Origin: Orobanche coerulescens | Lineage: Eukaryota; Streptophyta; Magnoliopsida; Lamiales; Orobanchaceae | Reading direction: 5' to 3' | Length of the DNA stretch: 64,000 bases | NCBI GenBank assembly: GCA_033398695.1 | Contig: CM065809.1 | Location: forward strand, 174,024,501-174,088,500 | Shown: one piece after another, positions 32,334 through 45,245 of the stretch | Numbering within the stretch: position 1 is the first letter of the stretch | Layout of the letters: every line of letters begins with the position of its first letter | The notes under the pieces: generated by a model | Database searches by the model: none | Told to the model about the DNA's origin: nothing | The model's input: only the letters and a program-made list of their open reading frames with translations | Translations under genes and position numbers: made by a program

Positions 32334-33285
32334 GAGGGGCTTGTGATATGTATCATCTCCTACTGCAAAAACCCTAGCCCGAAACTTGCTGATTTATAGG
32401 AGGGAGGGTGATTGAGATTTTTATTTTTATTTGGTTTATTTATTTATTTATTATTGGTGTGTGTGTGTGTGTGTGGTGAGGGGTTGAAAATCGCCTCACT
32501 TTGATGGCAATTCTTGTAAAAGTTCCATGTGGCTAGCTACTAGCTAGTACTACCTTGTGCAAAATAGGCAATGGTTTTATTTAAGGAAAATGAAAAACAA
32601 AAATTATACTGCTAGATTCGTATTAAAAAATATTATTTATAACATAATATCGTTAGTGAAAAAAAATGTCACTATTTTTTGCAAAATAATTTATAGCTGT
32701 TCAACCTGATAAAAATAAAAATAAAATAAAAATATTAGTAAAAGAATAGGATGAAAATGGCTGAGTACGAATTTAAGTAGTGAATTTGGTAACCGTCTCT
32801 TGTATGAGAATTAAATTCATGGAGGCGTGTGCGGAGATACATTTGTTTTGTCCCTTTCAACTATTACGATTATTTTTGTGGTGCGTCCGGTTTACAGCAT
32901 GGTAAAATTTTTGTATAATTGTTATTTTTAGGCGAGTAATATTCCTTTTTCGATATGTGTCTCCGTCGTGAAAATTAAATAAAAAATATACTATTATTAT
33001 CATTTTTGTAACAAGTATATTACTTTGAGCTTAGGGTTTCCTGTCCTCGATAGTGGGTTATGGAAGTGAATTGGAATTCTATAATTATAAAGTCAACTTG
33101 GTTAGGGTGTTTAAAATAAACACTCGTGTAAGAAAGTTTGGCAATGAGATATATTGTTTTCCAATACATTTGGTTTTATAGTGATATACTTTGTAAAGTA
33201 TATAAGAATGCAAAGCTACTCAAATTAAGTGGCTTGAATGAATTATAAAGTCATCTCAATAAGTGTGTTAAAAATACTCGTCAAA
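31131..33285. other. Gene-free stretch with simple repeats
   Basis: No coding region can be supported. It holds a GT/GA tract (31,640-31,685), a GA tract (32,262-32,331), a GT tract (32,457-32,475) and, near 32,370, an AAACCCTA word often found in plant promoters. This could be an old promoter or 5' leader, but no gene follows. Confidence 0.5.
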
Positions 33286-34556
33286 AATAGTGTTGTTAAT
33301 GGACCGAACAATTTGGTACCTACACGACAGTTCGACGTGAATATCCAATCCCATGGACTGCTAGATATTTTATTGGGCTACTCGCTCATTATTTAATTGG
33401 ACTTAACTCAACATTAATAGTTCAGCCCTAAAAAACCTAACGATTCAATGTTGTTCATGGATCGAGCTACTCAGTATCGTTCAGCTGCCTGACTTGAATA
33501 CCCGATCTGATGGACCACCAGATTCTGTAACAAGCTGATCCCAATCCTGACTTGCTACCGATTCTTTAACAATCGGTCTGATACCCGAGCGGTAACAAGT
33601 ATATGAATATCTCATTCATTGGACCACCCGACTCTGCAACGAGCTGAATTGCTACTGATTCTTTAATGGTCGGTTCGATACCCAAGAATCTGTCGAGCTG
33701 GACCAAGTATAGTAATATCCGATTCGATTTGACCCATTTAACACCAGCAGTTAAACATAATTAAGCTCGGCTTGGTAGTGCAGGCTGCAAAGGTAGAGAA
33801 ACGAACTTGGAACCTTCAACCTCAAGACTCACTCTACTCCAGCAGAGTGTCTCATTTTATTCAACCATATTATGGCATCCGCATATGTTACAGAGATGTT
33901 GAATCATAAACTTCAATTACGACAATAAAATAGTACGAGATAACGAGTTCATCATCAAGAAATTCGTCGAATAATTTCAAGTCGTCTAACTAAAAATAAA
34001 CCATTTATTTTCGAGCAATATCTTTATTTACTCTGTTCCGCTCGAAGTGTAATATTTGATGGAAATGTGGTGTATTTTAGGAGAATGGTCGAGTGTGATC
34101 GGCGTTTTAAAGTCTGGAGTTCCATCTCAAAACCAATTAGCAATGAGAGGAGTGGTACAAGACTTGTATTTTCCCAATATGAGATTAATGCGTCGGCCTG
34201 TGAAACCTTCAGAAAACAAAAGGTCTTGTTTGGACATATTAATTAAAACTTGAAAACTGGTCAAGATTACAGAATACAGTAAGATACATTGGGAAGTAGG
34301 TATACACAGCAACACATGAGGCTCGACCCGCGTAGTACCCGGTTGTCAGCGCCACCGGAGGACCCGGAATACAAAACCCCATTTACCCGAAAAACGAGAA
34401 CGAGAAATCCCACAGATTCTCATTTCCTCCATCACGCGCTTCTATGCGAGCGTCGGTGCCAACCCAGGTTCCAGTTATTCAAATGTCAAAGGAGTTTTTT
34501 TTTTCCTTTTCATTTAATGAACAGTTTAATTTATTATTTCGAAAATTAAAAAAAGA
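33286..34556. other. Gene-free stretch, degenerate repeat text
   Basis: About 33,540-33,710 contains two copies of 'gctac(c/t)gattctttaa..(a/g)tcggt(c/t)(c/t)gatacc', suggesting an old duplicated repeat. The text near 34,125-34,175 ('ccaattagcaatgagaggag') resembles a common plant repeat I cannot assign. No gene seen. Confidence 0.4.
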
Positions 34557-34750
34557 GTTCTTATGGTTTGTCGGGTTTCACATGTTTAATTCCTATACTT
34601 TTTTTTCAGCGGGTCATGTCCTTGTGGTTTTTTATCCGTTACGGGTTTAGTCCTTGTGGTTTGTCGAGTTTCATAGGTTTAGTCCCTATACTTTTTTTTC
34701 AGCGGGTCATGTCCTTGTGGTTATTGATCCGTTACGGGTTTAGTCCTTTG
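34557..34750 (+). repeat. Left arm, two tandem units
   Basis: Units at about 34,557-34,648 and 34,649-34,748. Each has TTTGTCG(G/A)GTTTCA, CTATACTTTTTTTTCAGCGG and TGATCCGTTACGGG-like blocks. Confidence 0.75.
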
Positions 34751-35274
34751 ACCAATAATTATGTTAGTTGATCGTTAATTTGAAAGATATTTTCGTCTTT
34801 TCATATATTTTTTTATTATTATTATTATTATTTGAGTACGTTGTAATTAGTTTTTTATTTTATGATTATCTTATACATATAAAGATCGAGTCCTTAAATT
34901 TATTTTGGGGCCTTAATGACTCCAATTTTTATGTCTTAATTATTATGGACTTTTAAATCTTCAACTCATTATCTTTAACATCCGAATATAATACACAATC
35001 ATCAATACAAGAAAACCAAAAGACCATAAAACACAAATAACCAAACGATTGGGACATGATAGGTTAACAATTTCATTTCCTTATTAATCGAGGATAGTTA
35101 ATTACAATCATTCATAAGTTACATGGAATTGGGCCTGTAAATAACACATACATTTCTTTAGCTTGCCACACCTCCGAATTGATATTAAAGGCTTGAATTA
35201 CTGAAAATAAGCACATGTTTGATTGGTAAAGTTTTATCTATCTTATCATATTTTATATGGCGGTTGTATGTTAC

Positions 35275-35501
35275 AAAAACCCATGAAACATACGTAGTTG
35301 GGGATGCGCCTGTTGCAAATGGTGCCAAGTCGATTGGATCGGTCGAAGCTGGACTCACACCGCTGTACAAAGATGGGTTGGTGACTCGCCAAATCCTAAT
35401 AATGAGGACATGGGTAACTTCTACTCCGCGGGATATGGCCCTTTGTTTTACGTCCACCATTCGAATGTCGACCGTATGTGTAAACTCTGGAAGTATTTGA
35501 G
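35275..35501 (+). pseudogene. Polyphenol oxidase (tyrosinase domain) fragment
   Basis: Plant polyphenol oxidases are plastid copper enzymes that oxidise phenols to quinones. This piece covers the second copper site. It reads [20 protein letters not shown], shifts frame at about 35,354, then reads [10 protein letters not shown] (35,356-35,385), [17 protein letters not shown] and [10 protein letters not shown] (ending near 35,475), then KLWKYL. Plant enzymes usually have His where this copy has Gln in HTAVQ, so a copper ligand appears lost. No other part of the gene is present, and it stops exactly where the right arm starts. A captured, dead fragment. Confidence 0.82.
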
Positions 35502-35503
35502 CA

Positions 35504-35731
35504 TTATAGGGACTAAACCTGTAAAACCCGACAAACCACAAGGACTAAACCCGTAACGGATCAAAAACCACAAAGACATGACCATCTGAAAAAAAAGTAT
35601 AGGGACTAAACATGTGAAACCCGACAAACCACAAGGACTAAACTCGTAACGATCAAAAACCACAAGGACATGACCCAGTGAAAAAAAAAATATAAGAACT
35701 AAACCTGTGAAACCCGACAAACCACAAGGAC
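35504..35731 (-). repeat. Right arm, inverted, about 2.3 units
   Basis: Reverse complement of the left arm: GTGAAACCCGACAAACCACA occurs at about 35,610 and 35,707, with a related copy at 35,520. Confidence 0.75.
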
Positions 35732-37690
35732 GATTTATGTAATTAACTCTTAAAAAAATAGCAGGAATTTATTTGATATCCGTTTTATGAAGTATAGACC
35801 CCCAAATCGGAGAAGTGATCCAGAGATCGGAGAATCGGTCCGGATTAGATACATAACAATTGAATTCGACTAAATGGGAACCATAATCGGTTATTATTAG
35901 ATCCTTTTCGATTCTTAGAAATAAGTATTCAAAATTAATCAGATACCCCATTTATTATTTATTTGGAAATTATAGGTATAACTTATTAATCATAGATTGG
36001 ACATTAAACCAATCATAACGTGTCATTTAATTATTGAATACACCGTGTAATATATATATTTAAAAACTTTTTTCTCAACGTATAAATTAAGTTATCAATT
36101 TGGGATTGTACTATTTTTACGTATAATAGTTGTATTATAAAATAAATCATGCAGAATTTATTTGATTTAAATACTTAATTATGTTCAATGGAACTCACAT
36201 ATTAAATGTGTCCAAGTCCAAATACAGAAGACGAAAAATCATAGTTATAAATTCGGTAATTATTTTAATATGTATAATCGTAAACCCATTGAAACCCGGG
36301 TTATACCCTAGTGGAATCGATGTGGATGAGCAGGGGCGGAGGGAGGGGGTCTAATGGGGCCCACGGATCTCCCGACGGATGGAAATTTTCTTATAAAATA
36401 GGGAAAACTATATATATATAATTGTCCGACTTCCGTAATTTTTATAGCTCCGGACCCTCCTGAATAAATGCTCTGCTTCGACAACTGAGGATAAATATTG
36501 AAAATTTCAGTATAAGAATGGGAATGATTCCATATATAATGATTTAGCACCGACTTTCTAAAAAATTTCAAGGATCCAGCCCAATCCCAACCCTATTTTC
36601 TAGAAATTTTAGATTGTAGGGGTTTTTTCTTTTAGTATTTCTCTTCTTCTAATTTTCTAGTTTGTAAGGAATTTATTGTTTTTAGTCCTCTTATTTTTTT
36701 TCGGAATCCTAATTATTTAGGAGTATTAAGTTAGGATTTAGTTTCTTTTTTAGTTTCTTTCGACAGGCATCAATGGATATATCTATTTATAATTATAATT
36801 AAAAAAATATTAAACACTTAAAGCAGAAAATATCATACTGTTGCGACAATTAATAAGAATAAATATTACAAAGTTGATAATGTATAATACAAAAATTAGT
36901 AAAAGAATAATTTGATGCTCGCTTCCATTAGCTATTTTGAAAAAATAAACAAAAGATTTTCATGAAAAATGAGTATAATAGTTTAATGGTAAATAACACC
37001 AAAAGTAATGCCCACTTCAAGTTGAGGAAAATTATAAATTAATTTCATCGTTACTTAATGATATAAGTTATTCTAAGTTATAAATTGACCAATTCAAATT
37101 ACGTAAAATTTTGAATTAGTAAACAATGATGTTATTATTGTATGGATATGATATTTATATTTTATTCCCCTATCTAGCATTTTATGATTATCCCGTTTAG
37201 CATATTTATACGGATTTTCCATGGAGCACATATTTATAATTGTTGGAATTAATTTTTTAATATCAAATCATAAAATTAACAAGTTTTATATCCTCATTCA
37301 TAAGAGTATAAGTTTTTAGTACCATTTGAATTAAAAAGACTAAATATCCTCCCAAAAGTTGTAATGTTGACTTTCTCTTTTCTTTTTGTATTTTATTTAA
37401 TTTAAACTATTTTTTCTTTTCTTTTTTCTTTTTTCATTTTCCTCATCTGCTCAAAGCAGATCGATATTAATGTCCAACAACTAAAATTTAATTACAACCT
37501 ATAAATCAAAACAACACAACCATTTTTGACAGAGGGTCTCTAAAAAATCTTATAAAAATCACAAGATTATTCGAAAAGAAAAGTTGATGTTCAAATAGGA
37601 ATTCATTTGTCGTGCTTCTGGGTTCATAAAGAAGGTATGTATCAATATTTTACCGCTGAAATTTTTTTTTCCGACAAGTTCTTCCGGACA
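35732..37690. other. Gene-free AT-rich stretch
   Basis: No coding region. About 36,330-36,480 (CAGGGGCGGAGGGAGGGGG ... GCTCCGGACCCTCCTGAAT) resembles the degraded end text of a common plant hAT-type element. The rest shows A/T runs only. Confidence 0.45.
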
Positions 37691-37691
37691 C

Positions 37692-37885
37692 GATGGCAAG
37701 CAACCGTGTGCAACGGTCGTGTCCAACGGCCTTGACATCGTGCGCACAACTAACATGTCCACGATCGTTTAATACGATCGTCTACAATCGTGTGCAGCGA
37801 TCGTGTTCATGGCCAGAAAATTGCACACGATCGCTGCACACGGTAGTATACGACCGTGTGCATCGGTCGTGTCCAAGGCAGACCA
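37692..37885. repeat. Repeated CACGATCGTGTGCA-type words, MULE leader
   Basis: About ten copies or near copies of (A)CGATCGTGTGCA / GTGCAACGGTCGTG words in under 200 bases, just upstream of the likely transposase start. The same words recur in the gene's intron at 55,975-56,140. Confidence 0.75.
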
Positions 37886-37941
37886 TTTTAGAATATTGTT
37901 CGCTCAGTTTTCTGAACAGTTATTCATCTTTTTGTAATCAG

Positions 37942-39713
37942 ATGTCGTGGCAGCGTATTTTGATACATCATGGTGGTCATTGGGAGCGATCGTCATATGT
38001 AGACGGGGACTCCTTTTTTGTCTACATCGACACGAGTAAAGTTAGTCGTGCAAACCTCGTGGGGGTTATCAGAGAGGGTTTGGGTGGTCCAAATGAGTCC
38101 GATTACAAATTATGGTACTTGACACACATGGCCAAGGGAAATAAAGTAAAAGTCTTATTATGGGGCGATACCGAGATACTTCGATTACTAGTAGAATACA
38201 AAGAGGATCCTGAGGTCTATGTTGAGAACGGAAGCCCCTCCACTCCCGAGGTTAATATGGGATGTAGCAGCTCGAGAGTAGAGCCCGACAACATAAATTA
38301 TGACATGCCTTCCAAAGATTATCAATACGAGGAAGATGAGGAAGACGAGGAAGATGAGGAAGGTGATGAGGTGCATACATACGAAGATGAAGATTTTTGT
38401 AAAGACTTGCTTGAGTCACTATCTGCGGAGTTTCTTGCTTGGGTTCGCCAACCTGCCCAAATGGATAGGATTACGAGTCGTCGGAACTTCTCATCCACCC
38501 ATCAATCTGCGAGCGAGCATGAGCATCAACGTTCAATGCGTAATTGGATCATTCCATTTCCGGACCCCGATAGTGTCGGGACTTTGGGTTGGGTCGAGCA
38601 GCCTCCAACTGTCACCGGTCAGCTAGAGGTGGGGTCTACCTTTCGGTCCAAGACAGAATTAAGGATAATTGTAAGAATGTATCATTTAGAAAACATATTA
38701 CAGTGTATCACTGATCTTCCGCCGATAAATGTATAGTGTTTGTCTGTAAGAGTGGGAGAAACAATTGTCAGTTTAGGTTGTGTGCTATTGAGGGTGCAAC
38801 AATTTGGAGAATTACTAAGTTGACCTTAGAGTATAGCTGTCACCCTTACTTGAACCGTGCTGCTGCACGGTCGGTCACTTCTGAGGTTGCTGCCTATTAT
38901 TTTGCTAAAAGATTGACCGGTGAGGGGGTCACTTTGAGACCAAAGGAGATGGTTGCAGAGATGCATAGGGAGTACGACATTGACATGCTATACAGTTTTG
39001 CTCTCCGGACGAGGAATATAGAGAATACATATGGCGGCTTTGATGAGTCGTATCAAAGGCTCACATCTTATCTGTATTTATTGAAATAGCATAATCTAGG
39101 GACGATTTATGATTTGCAGACGACTCGTGAGGGAGTACTTTGCCACATGTTCGTTGCACTCGGACAGAGTATCAGGGCATTTGATACGTGCCTTCGACCG
39201 GTGATTATAGTTGATGGGACCCATCTAAAAAGAAGGAGTAAAGGAACTCTATTTGAGGCCGTCACATTTGACGGGAACGAACAAGTATTTCCTCTTGCAG
39301 TTGGTCTCGATTCGATAGAGAATGACGCATCATGGACTAATTTTCTGTATAACCTGTGCAGATGCTACAATCCAATGGAAGATTTACTGATTGTGAGTGA
39401 CCAACATAAGAGCATTCAGAATGTTGTTCGAGCCGTCTATCCGAATGCATTCCACGGGTTGTGCTATCACTATCTTGCAAAAAATCTTACCTCCTACGGT
39501 GCTCATGCTATAGGACTCTTTAGAACTGCTGTCTACACGCATCGTGAAGAAGTTTTTGAAAGTTACTTTTCGAAACTACATATTGAAAGCCCTAATGCGG
39601 CTCACATGCGCCTTTCTAAAATTGGGCCAGAGAGGTGGGCTAGGTCGAAGTGTCCGGTACGACACTATAACTTCTTGACATCCAATGCTGTTGAATGCTT
39701 TAATAATCGTATA
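37942..39713 (+). pseudogene. MULE transposase, N-terminal half
   Basis: MULE transposases are DDE enzymes related to MURA. I choose the ATG at 37,942 (MSWQRILIHHGGHWERSSYV) because the in-frame upstream text is repeat-coded; TTTGTAATCAG before it could also be a splice acceptor. An acidic Glu/Asp run is at about 38,325-38,395. The MuDR-type DNA-binding region (VGSTFRSKTELRIIVRMYHL, then CKSGRNNCQFRLCAI) spans a frameshift near 38,700. A TAG at 39,087-39,089 interrupts the frame where the family often has a Gln codon. The MULE catalytic domain follows with PVIIVDGTHLK, LLIVSDQHKSI (two catalytic Asp) and HGLCYHYLAKNL. The Gypsy-2 LTR begins at 39,714. Confidence 0.9.
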
Positions 39714-40299
39714 TGTAATCTCCGCAATTTCGATTTTCTGTAATTTTCCTTTTTTGGCGGAAGTCCGTCTTAGCGACTCTGTTGTGACCGTTTCGTCGGA
39801 AGTCCATCTTAGTGACTATGTTGTGACCGTTTTGTCATTCCAAGAATGATTAATTCTGCACTTTTTGTCACCCGAGTTCGTTTCGGTATCGTTTTGTTGA
39901 GTTCCGTGTTCTTAAACGGCTTTTCCGCACTTGAGTTCGATTCTTGCGAATCTCATCCGAAACTGTTGTTTCGAGTTTCTCGTAAGTTCATTTAATGTTA
40001 TTATTCATGTTACGAGCTTTGTCTTGGTGTTTCGATCGTGTATCGTGTATTTCGGACGTTTTAGGCCGTTTTCGTAATTTTCCAAAGTTTAGGGTAATTA
40101 CTTTCCGTTGTCGAATTTTGAGCCTTCGGGTGATCGGAATCGTGTGTTCTCTTAGCGATTGGATTCGTCTTTGCGAGTACTTCGTAGCCGTATCTTCGAT
40201 TCATATTCAGGATCGGGTTTCGGGGTCGTCCGGGCCGTCGGAAGTGGCCACGCCTGAGTCACGACCGCACATTTTGGAGCAGGTACTGGCCTGGCCGAG

Positions 40300-40535
40300 T
40301 TACGGCCGTAAGTTGCCGGTTACGGCCATAAGTGATCGGCGGTCACAGGCTGGACGAATGCCGGTTAAGGCCGTAAGGCGTGATCAGGTATGGCCGTAAG
40401 GGACTGGGCAGCTTCCGGACGAATGCCGGTTACGACCGTAAGGCGTGACCGGGTACGACCGTAAGGGACTGGGCAGCTTCCGAGCGAAGGCCGGTTACGG
40501 CCTTAAGGAGTGCCAGTTACGGCCGTAAGTTGTCG
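40300..40535. repeat. Array of TTACGGCCGTAA palindromic words (8 copies)
   Basis: I count eight copies or near copies (for example TTACGGCCGTAAG twice, TTACGACCGTAAG, TATGGCCGTAAG) spaced about 15-45 bases. The position within the LTR matches that of the TAGCGYRCGCTA array in Gypsy-1, but the word is different. Confidence 0.85.
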
Positions 40536-41496
40536 GCACACACTGGGTAGTCTAAATATGATCGATCAGACGTGTTTTCACCCATTTTCTCACCTCGTTT
40601 ATTTCCCTTCCGCGGCTGGAGGCTTGGTAGGCGTGGGTGCATGTTGTCAAGTGATGAATCCATGAAGTCTTGGAGTTCATATCATCGATTATCCATCCTA
40701 TAACATCCTTTGATCGAGCGAATCAGGTCAGATTTCCTAGAAATCCTAGTTTGGGGGAAATTAGGAGTTTTGTTTGATTTTATCCGTTTAATCCGATTTA
40801 ACCTATATTAGTGATGGATTATTGGTTATTAAGTTGTATTATACCAATTTCCTTGTTGTTCCATGGTTGGATTGTATAGATTCATTATTTTGGTCGAGTT
40901 CTTAATCGACGCCTTGAAGGTGTCCAATAAAAGGTCTTAGAGGGGGATTAGGGCGTTATGCGATTATTATTCATCGTTCGATTGTTGATTTATCGTTGAT
41001 ATGACTTAGGGACGAAATCCTTGTGAATAACTCGAGTCGGAACCCTCCCGTTCATCGTCTTCTTCGGGGTCCGAGCTTCCCGGTCGAACCGTGTTTTTCG
41101 GAGTGCTCGGTAGCGGTTATTAAGGCAAGTATCTTGCTATACGAATGGTGTCTTGTGGATAGAGACTTCGTGTTAGATTTATGATGAATTGTTTTGCCTT
41201 CGTGAATATGCTTTGCGGGATTTTATAAGTGTGAACGATTGATAGTAGTGATGATGTTCTCATTTGGTTAATGTTGTGGAATTGTGTTGGTTGGGTTAAT
41301 CATATGGTTCGTGTCGTGCGTGATTGGTCATAGTTGAATTATCGTGATGATTATGATATTTGTGGGTTGACTTGATTTCATATTTGAATATGTATTACGG
41401 TGTATTGTTGAATGGTTTGACATATTGATAATAATGTGTTTTGCTTGTGGTGATATGTTGAGTTGATCATATGGATCGTGTCGTGATGATGTGTGT

Positions 41497-41745
41497 GTTC
41501 CAGGTAAGGTCTGACGAGGCCTCTGAAGTTCGGTACATGATGTGTACGAGCAAGGTGTATTCCAGGTAGGGTCTGACAAGGCCTCTGGAGTTCGGTACAT
41601 GATGTGTACGAACAACATGTATGTTCCAGGTAGGGTCCGACGAGGCCTCTGGAGTTCGGTACATGATGTGTACGAACAATCCGTGTGGTCCGGGTAGGGT
41701 CCGACGAGTCCTCCAGAGTTCAGTGCATGAGGTGTACGAACGGTG
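41497..41745 (+). repeat. Tandem repeat, about four 62-66-base units
   Basis: Each unit has TTCCAGGTAGGGTC(C/T)GACGAG, then GCCTCTGGAGTTCGGTACAT, then GATGTGTACGAACAA. The 3' LTR has the same array at 54,545-54,795. Gypsy-1 has a related, shorter set (GGAGGGTCC..AGGCCTCGGG). Confidence 0.85.
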
Positions 41746-42416
41746 ATTGTATATCAGTGATTAATTGTATAACGTTTTGAAGTTGGGATACGGACTCAAA
41801 ATGGTATCTCATCTAGTGTGTTTTGAAATGAGAATCGGGCTGAGGCCCTAACGTTTTCGAAAAGGTTTTGTAAATTGGGACTTGAGGTCCAAAAGAATTT
41901 TTTTATTTTAAAAATCCCCGAGCTAATGAGTTCCTTTTCAAATATTCAGGTCCGAAATTCAAAATCTTCTCAGGAACATTTGGATAGTTGATTTCCATAG
42001 TAAATTCGTGGTTGCTATTTACTTGTTGCATTTCATATCATATTATACTTGCATTAGCAAAATAGTGGAATTTTGCTAACCCCGAGTAATCGGGGGGTGG
42101 ATGTCTGTTTGTGCTTAGGTGCTTGCAGGTTCAGGGGAGCAGTCACAGGATCGGCACGGGAAGTGACGAGCTACGATACTAATTAAGAGTTGAGAGTTTT
42201 TTTGATTTTCGTTGTGTTGTCAGAGTTGATTTCAGTCTTCCGCTGTATTGTGTTTCGGCCCCTGTGTGGGTAATGTTGTTTTAGTCAGTTATGTTGATTG
42301 AGTTGTGTGACCTTATCGGTCTGTGTATTCACATGTAAGTGACTTTAACGGTCTGTATTATTTTAGTGTTTGACCCTGACTGGGCAAATATTTGGTTGAT
42401 TTGTAAGGTTAGCCTG

Positions 42417-42442
42417 GTAGATCCTCGTGAAAAGGGGTCTAC
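42417..42442 (+). promoter_or_regulatory. Hairpin near the LTR 3' end
   Basis: GTAGATCC (42,417-42,424) pairs with GGGTCTAC (42,435-42,442). The third pair is A-T here and G-C in Gypsy-1. In the 3' LTR of this element (55,477-55,502) the right arm is GTATAT and pairing is partly lost. Confidence 0.5.
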
Positions 42443-42480
42443 GGCGTGTAATATTCCCATATGGTTTTTGGGGTGTTACA

Positions 42481-44473
42481 TTTATGGTATCGGAGCGTAG
42501 GTTGCGGAAACCTAGGCTGTCGGGTCAAGTCGAGTCGTGATTTGTCGAGTATTGTGTGGTTTTGTCATTTGAGATGTCGGGTGACAAGTTGAGTTGTGCG
42601 TAGTCACAACGTGTCGGATATGTTGTCGGATGAGATTAGTATCGTGGGTGACCGTCATCTCCATGCGGCCTGTGGACGTAAGTCTCCTCTTTTTTATGCA
42701 AGGTACCTGTGTATCATGATTTTTCTAAGTGAGTTAATTGCGGTGCATAATTTTATTTGCTCAGTGTTGTATAATATAATTGTATTTAATACTTGTGGCA
42801 CATAGTATATGTATAAAACTGGGCATATTGTTGTTTTACCTTTGAACCACCGTGTGGGGTGGTATGGGGTGAAAGTTGTAAACCTTGATGGGGTTTGAAA
42901 AGGTATCGACGGTAGAATTTCTGAGAAACTTCGATGAATGATTTTGTTGTGTGTTTAAACTTGGTGCCACGAGATGCATTTGATTGAATTGGCGACCCTG
43001 GTTACCGTTTGAGCATGTGGTTTTATATTCGACTGTTTTTGGAATGTTGTAATTTTGCCCACTAAGGGTAGGTTTGAGAATGTTTTCTGAAGGACTTTAC
43101 GGTTTGAGCATTTTTGTAGAAATCGATTTTTGGAAAATATTTTGGTGGTGCGGTCAAACCATGGTTTGTATGGATTTTAAAATCGGTTAAATTTTGACAA
43201 ATAGGTCGTGTATTTCCAAATGACATCATCAGACGGTATTTTAAAAATGTGTTTTGAAGTACTTCGGACATTGTAAAATATTACCGTCGTTTTGGTTATG
43301 AACTAAAGGATTTTGGAAAATTTTATTTCGTAAAACGATATGGGTTTTCGGAATTCTAAACGTTATGTGTTTGTGTGTTGGGACTAGTAGTTGCGATAAG
43401 TTTGTTGTGTTGTTGTGCTCGCCAGAGAATGTTGTAGTATTTTCTAGATGTTGGTATACGTTGTTAGGTATCGTTCCCTAATTCTTGGAGCCGTTTCGGG
43501 GCTGCTGGGTTACTTCAGTTGTCTAACAGCCAGTAGTTACGGCCGTACGAAATCAATGTTACGGCCGTAAGTTGTGTGTTATTACGGCCGTAAGCTTATT
43601 GCTGTCACGACCATAATCTTATTGTTACAGACATATCTGTACACCTTACCAGTCGTTCGATTCCTATGGATATAGTCGTGTGGCCTGCAGACGACGATTG
43701 TGAACTTTAGCTATTGCATCAGCAATGTCGCGATCGGTTGTTTATCCTGATCTGATATTATTGACATGTTGGCGATCGTTACCCTTCTTGTTAGCAAATT
43801 TGAGTTGTACACCTAGGTGTTGTGACGACATAGTCTAATTTAATTGTATTGTTCTATGACGTTATCCTGGACATGATAGCTTATCTACGGCAATGATTAG
43901 TGTGCTGGCAGATATTAATAAGGTCATTTTGCTGACATCGGTTATAGAGTGGATTTGATATTTCAACGTATTGTTGTTCAAGTGATTTCAAATCAAAGCA
44001 GTTTTGATAATGGGTCCATGGTTTATTAAACAAAGTGTTTTCAAAATTTCACCCTAGCAAAATCTTTCAAACTCGCGAATTTTAAAATATTATCATTTGA
44101 ACAAATACCTCGGGAAAAATTTTATTTTTAAAAAATGTGACAAGTGCCTGATTTCAATTACATGTATGTGGTCTTGACTGTGTTTACTTTGGTACAGTGC
44201 ACCTCTGTTGGTGTAACCGTGCGAATTACCTATGAATTTAAGTCTATTGCAGTGTTAGTTCGTGTACTTGTGTGATGATTGGAGTGAATACTTTATTGTG
44301 CTGCTGTTTGTTGCCTATGTTGATTATGTGATATTTGTTTTGTTGTTTTGATTGGTGTAACCGTGCGAAAGTTACGCGTTTCTTGTGTATCTCGTTGAGT
44401 TTTCCTGGCGGGATATTGCTTCTCCCTACTTGTTTTAAGTTTCGGGACGAAACTTCTTTTAAGGAGGGTAGTA
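42481..44473 (+). other. Gypsy-2 internal region, non-coding
   Basis: A primer-binding site TGGTATCGGAGC (42,485-42,496, one change from the usual initiator tRNA-Met complement) opens it. The AAGTTTCG-GGA-CGAAACTT hairpin (44,437-44,455) and a purine tract AAGGAGGGTAGTA close it. Between them I see no gag, protease, RT or integrase text. Four TTACGGCCGTAA-type words lie at 43,548-43,625, so the word is not confined to the LTR. Confidence 0.75.
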
Positions 44474-45245
44474 TGTAATATTCGCAATTTCGATTTCCGG
44501 TAATTTTCCTTTTTTGGCGGAAGTCCGTCTTAGCGACTCAGTTGTGACCGTTTCGTCGGAAGTCCGTCTTAGTGACTCTGTTGTGACCGTTTCGTCATTC
44601 CAAGAATGATTAATTCTGCACTTTTTATCATCCGAGTTTGTTTCAGTATCGTTTTGTTGAGTTCCGTGTTCTTAAACGACTTTTCCGCACTTGAGTTCGA
44701 TTCTTGCGAATCTCGTCCGAAACTATTGTTTCCAGTTTCTCGTAAGTTCATTTAATGTTATTATTCATGTTGCGAGCTTTGGCTTGGTGTTTCGATCATG
44801 TATCGTGTATTTCGGACGTTTTGGGCCATTTTCGTAATTTCCCAAAGTTTAGGGTAATTACTTTTCGTTGTCGAATTTTTAGCCTTCAGGTGGTCGGAAT
44901 CTTGTGTTCTCTTAGCACTTAGATTCGTCTTTGCGAGTACTTCATAACCGTATCTTCGATTCATATTCAGGTTCGGGTTTCGGGGTTGTCCGGGCCATCG
45001 AAAATGGCCACGTCCGAGTCACGGCCGCACATTTTGGAGCAGGTACTAGCCTGGCCGAGTTACGGCCGTAAGGTGCCGGTTACCGCCGTAACTGATCGGC
45101 AGGCACAGGCTGGACGAATGCCGTCTACGGACGTAAGGCGTGATCAGGTACGACCGTAAGGGACTGGGCAGCTTCCGGACGAATACCGATTACGGCCGTA
45201 AGGCGTGATCGGGTACGGCCGTAAGGGACTGGGCAGCTTCCGAAC

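Larger units (their letters stand above)
34557..35731 (+). mobile_element. Inverted-repeat element carrying a polyphenol oxidase fragment
   Basis: Two copies of a roughly 92-base unit (GTTTGTCGGGTTTCAC ... CGTTACGGGTTTAGTCC) lie at 34,557-34,750. Two and a part copies lie in the opposite orientation at 35,504-35,731. Between them is host-gene text. The arrangement resembles a Pack-MULE or a foldback element with tandemly repeated arms. I could not identify a clean target duplication. Confidence 0.6.
39714..42480 (+). repeat. Gypsy-2 5' LTR
   Basis: 2,767 bases, TGTAATCTCCGC to GGGGTGTTACA. It contains the TTACGGCCGTAA array (40,300-40,535), an AAGGCAAGTATCTTG donor-like site near 41,123, four tandem 'gtccgacgaggcctc' units (41,497-41,745) and a hairpin (42,417-42,442). 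Confidence 0.92.

Noticed and set aside
32262..32475. Promoter of a host gene
   Set aside because: GA and GT tracts and an AAACCCTA word are suggestive, but no coding sequence follows on either strand within several kilobases.
37693..37941. Upstream ATG of the MULE transposase as the real start
   Set aside because: The extra 83 codons translate the CACGATCGTGTGC repeat block, and a family-like protein begins at the ATG at 37,942.
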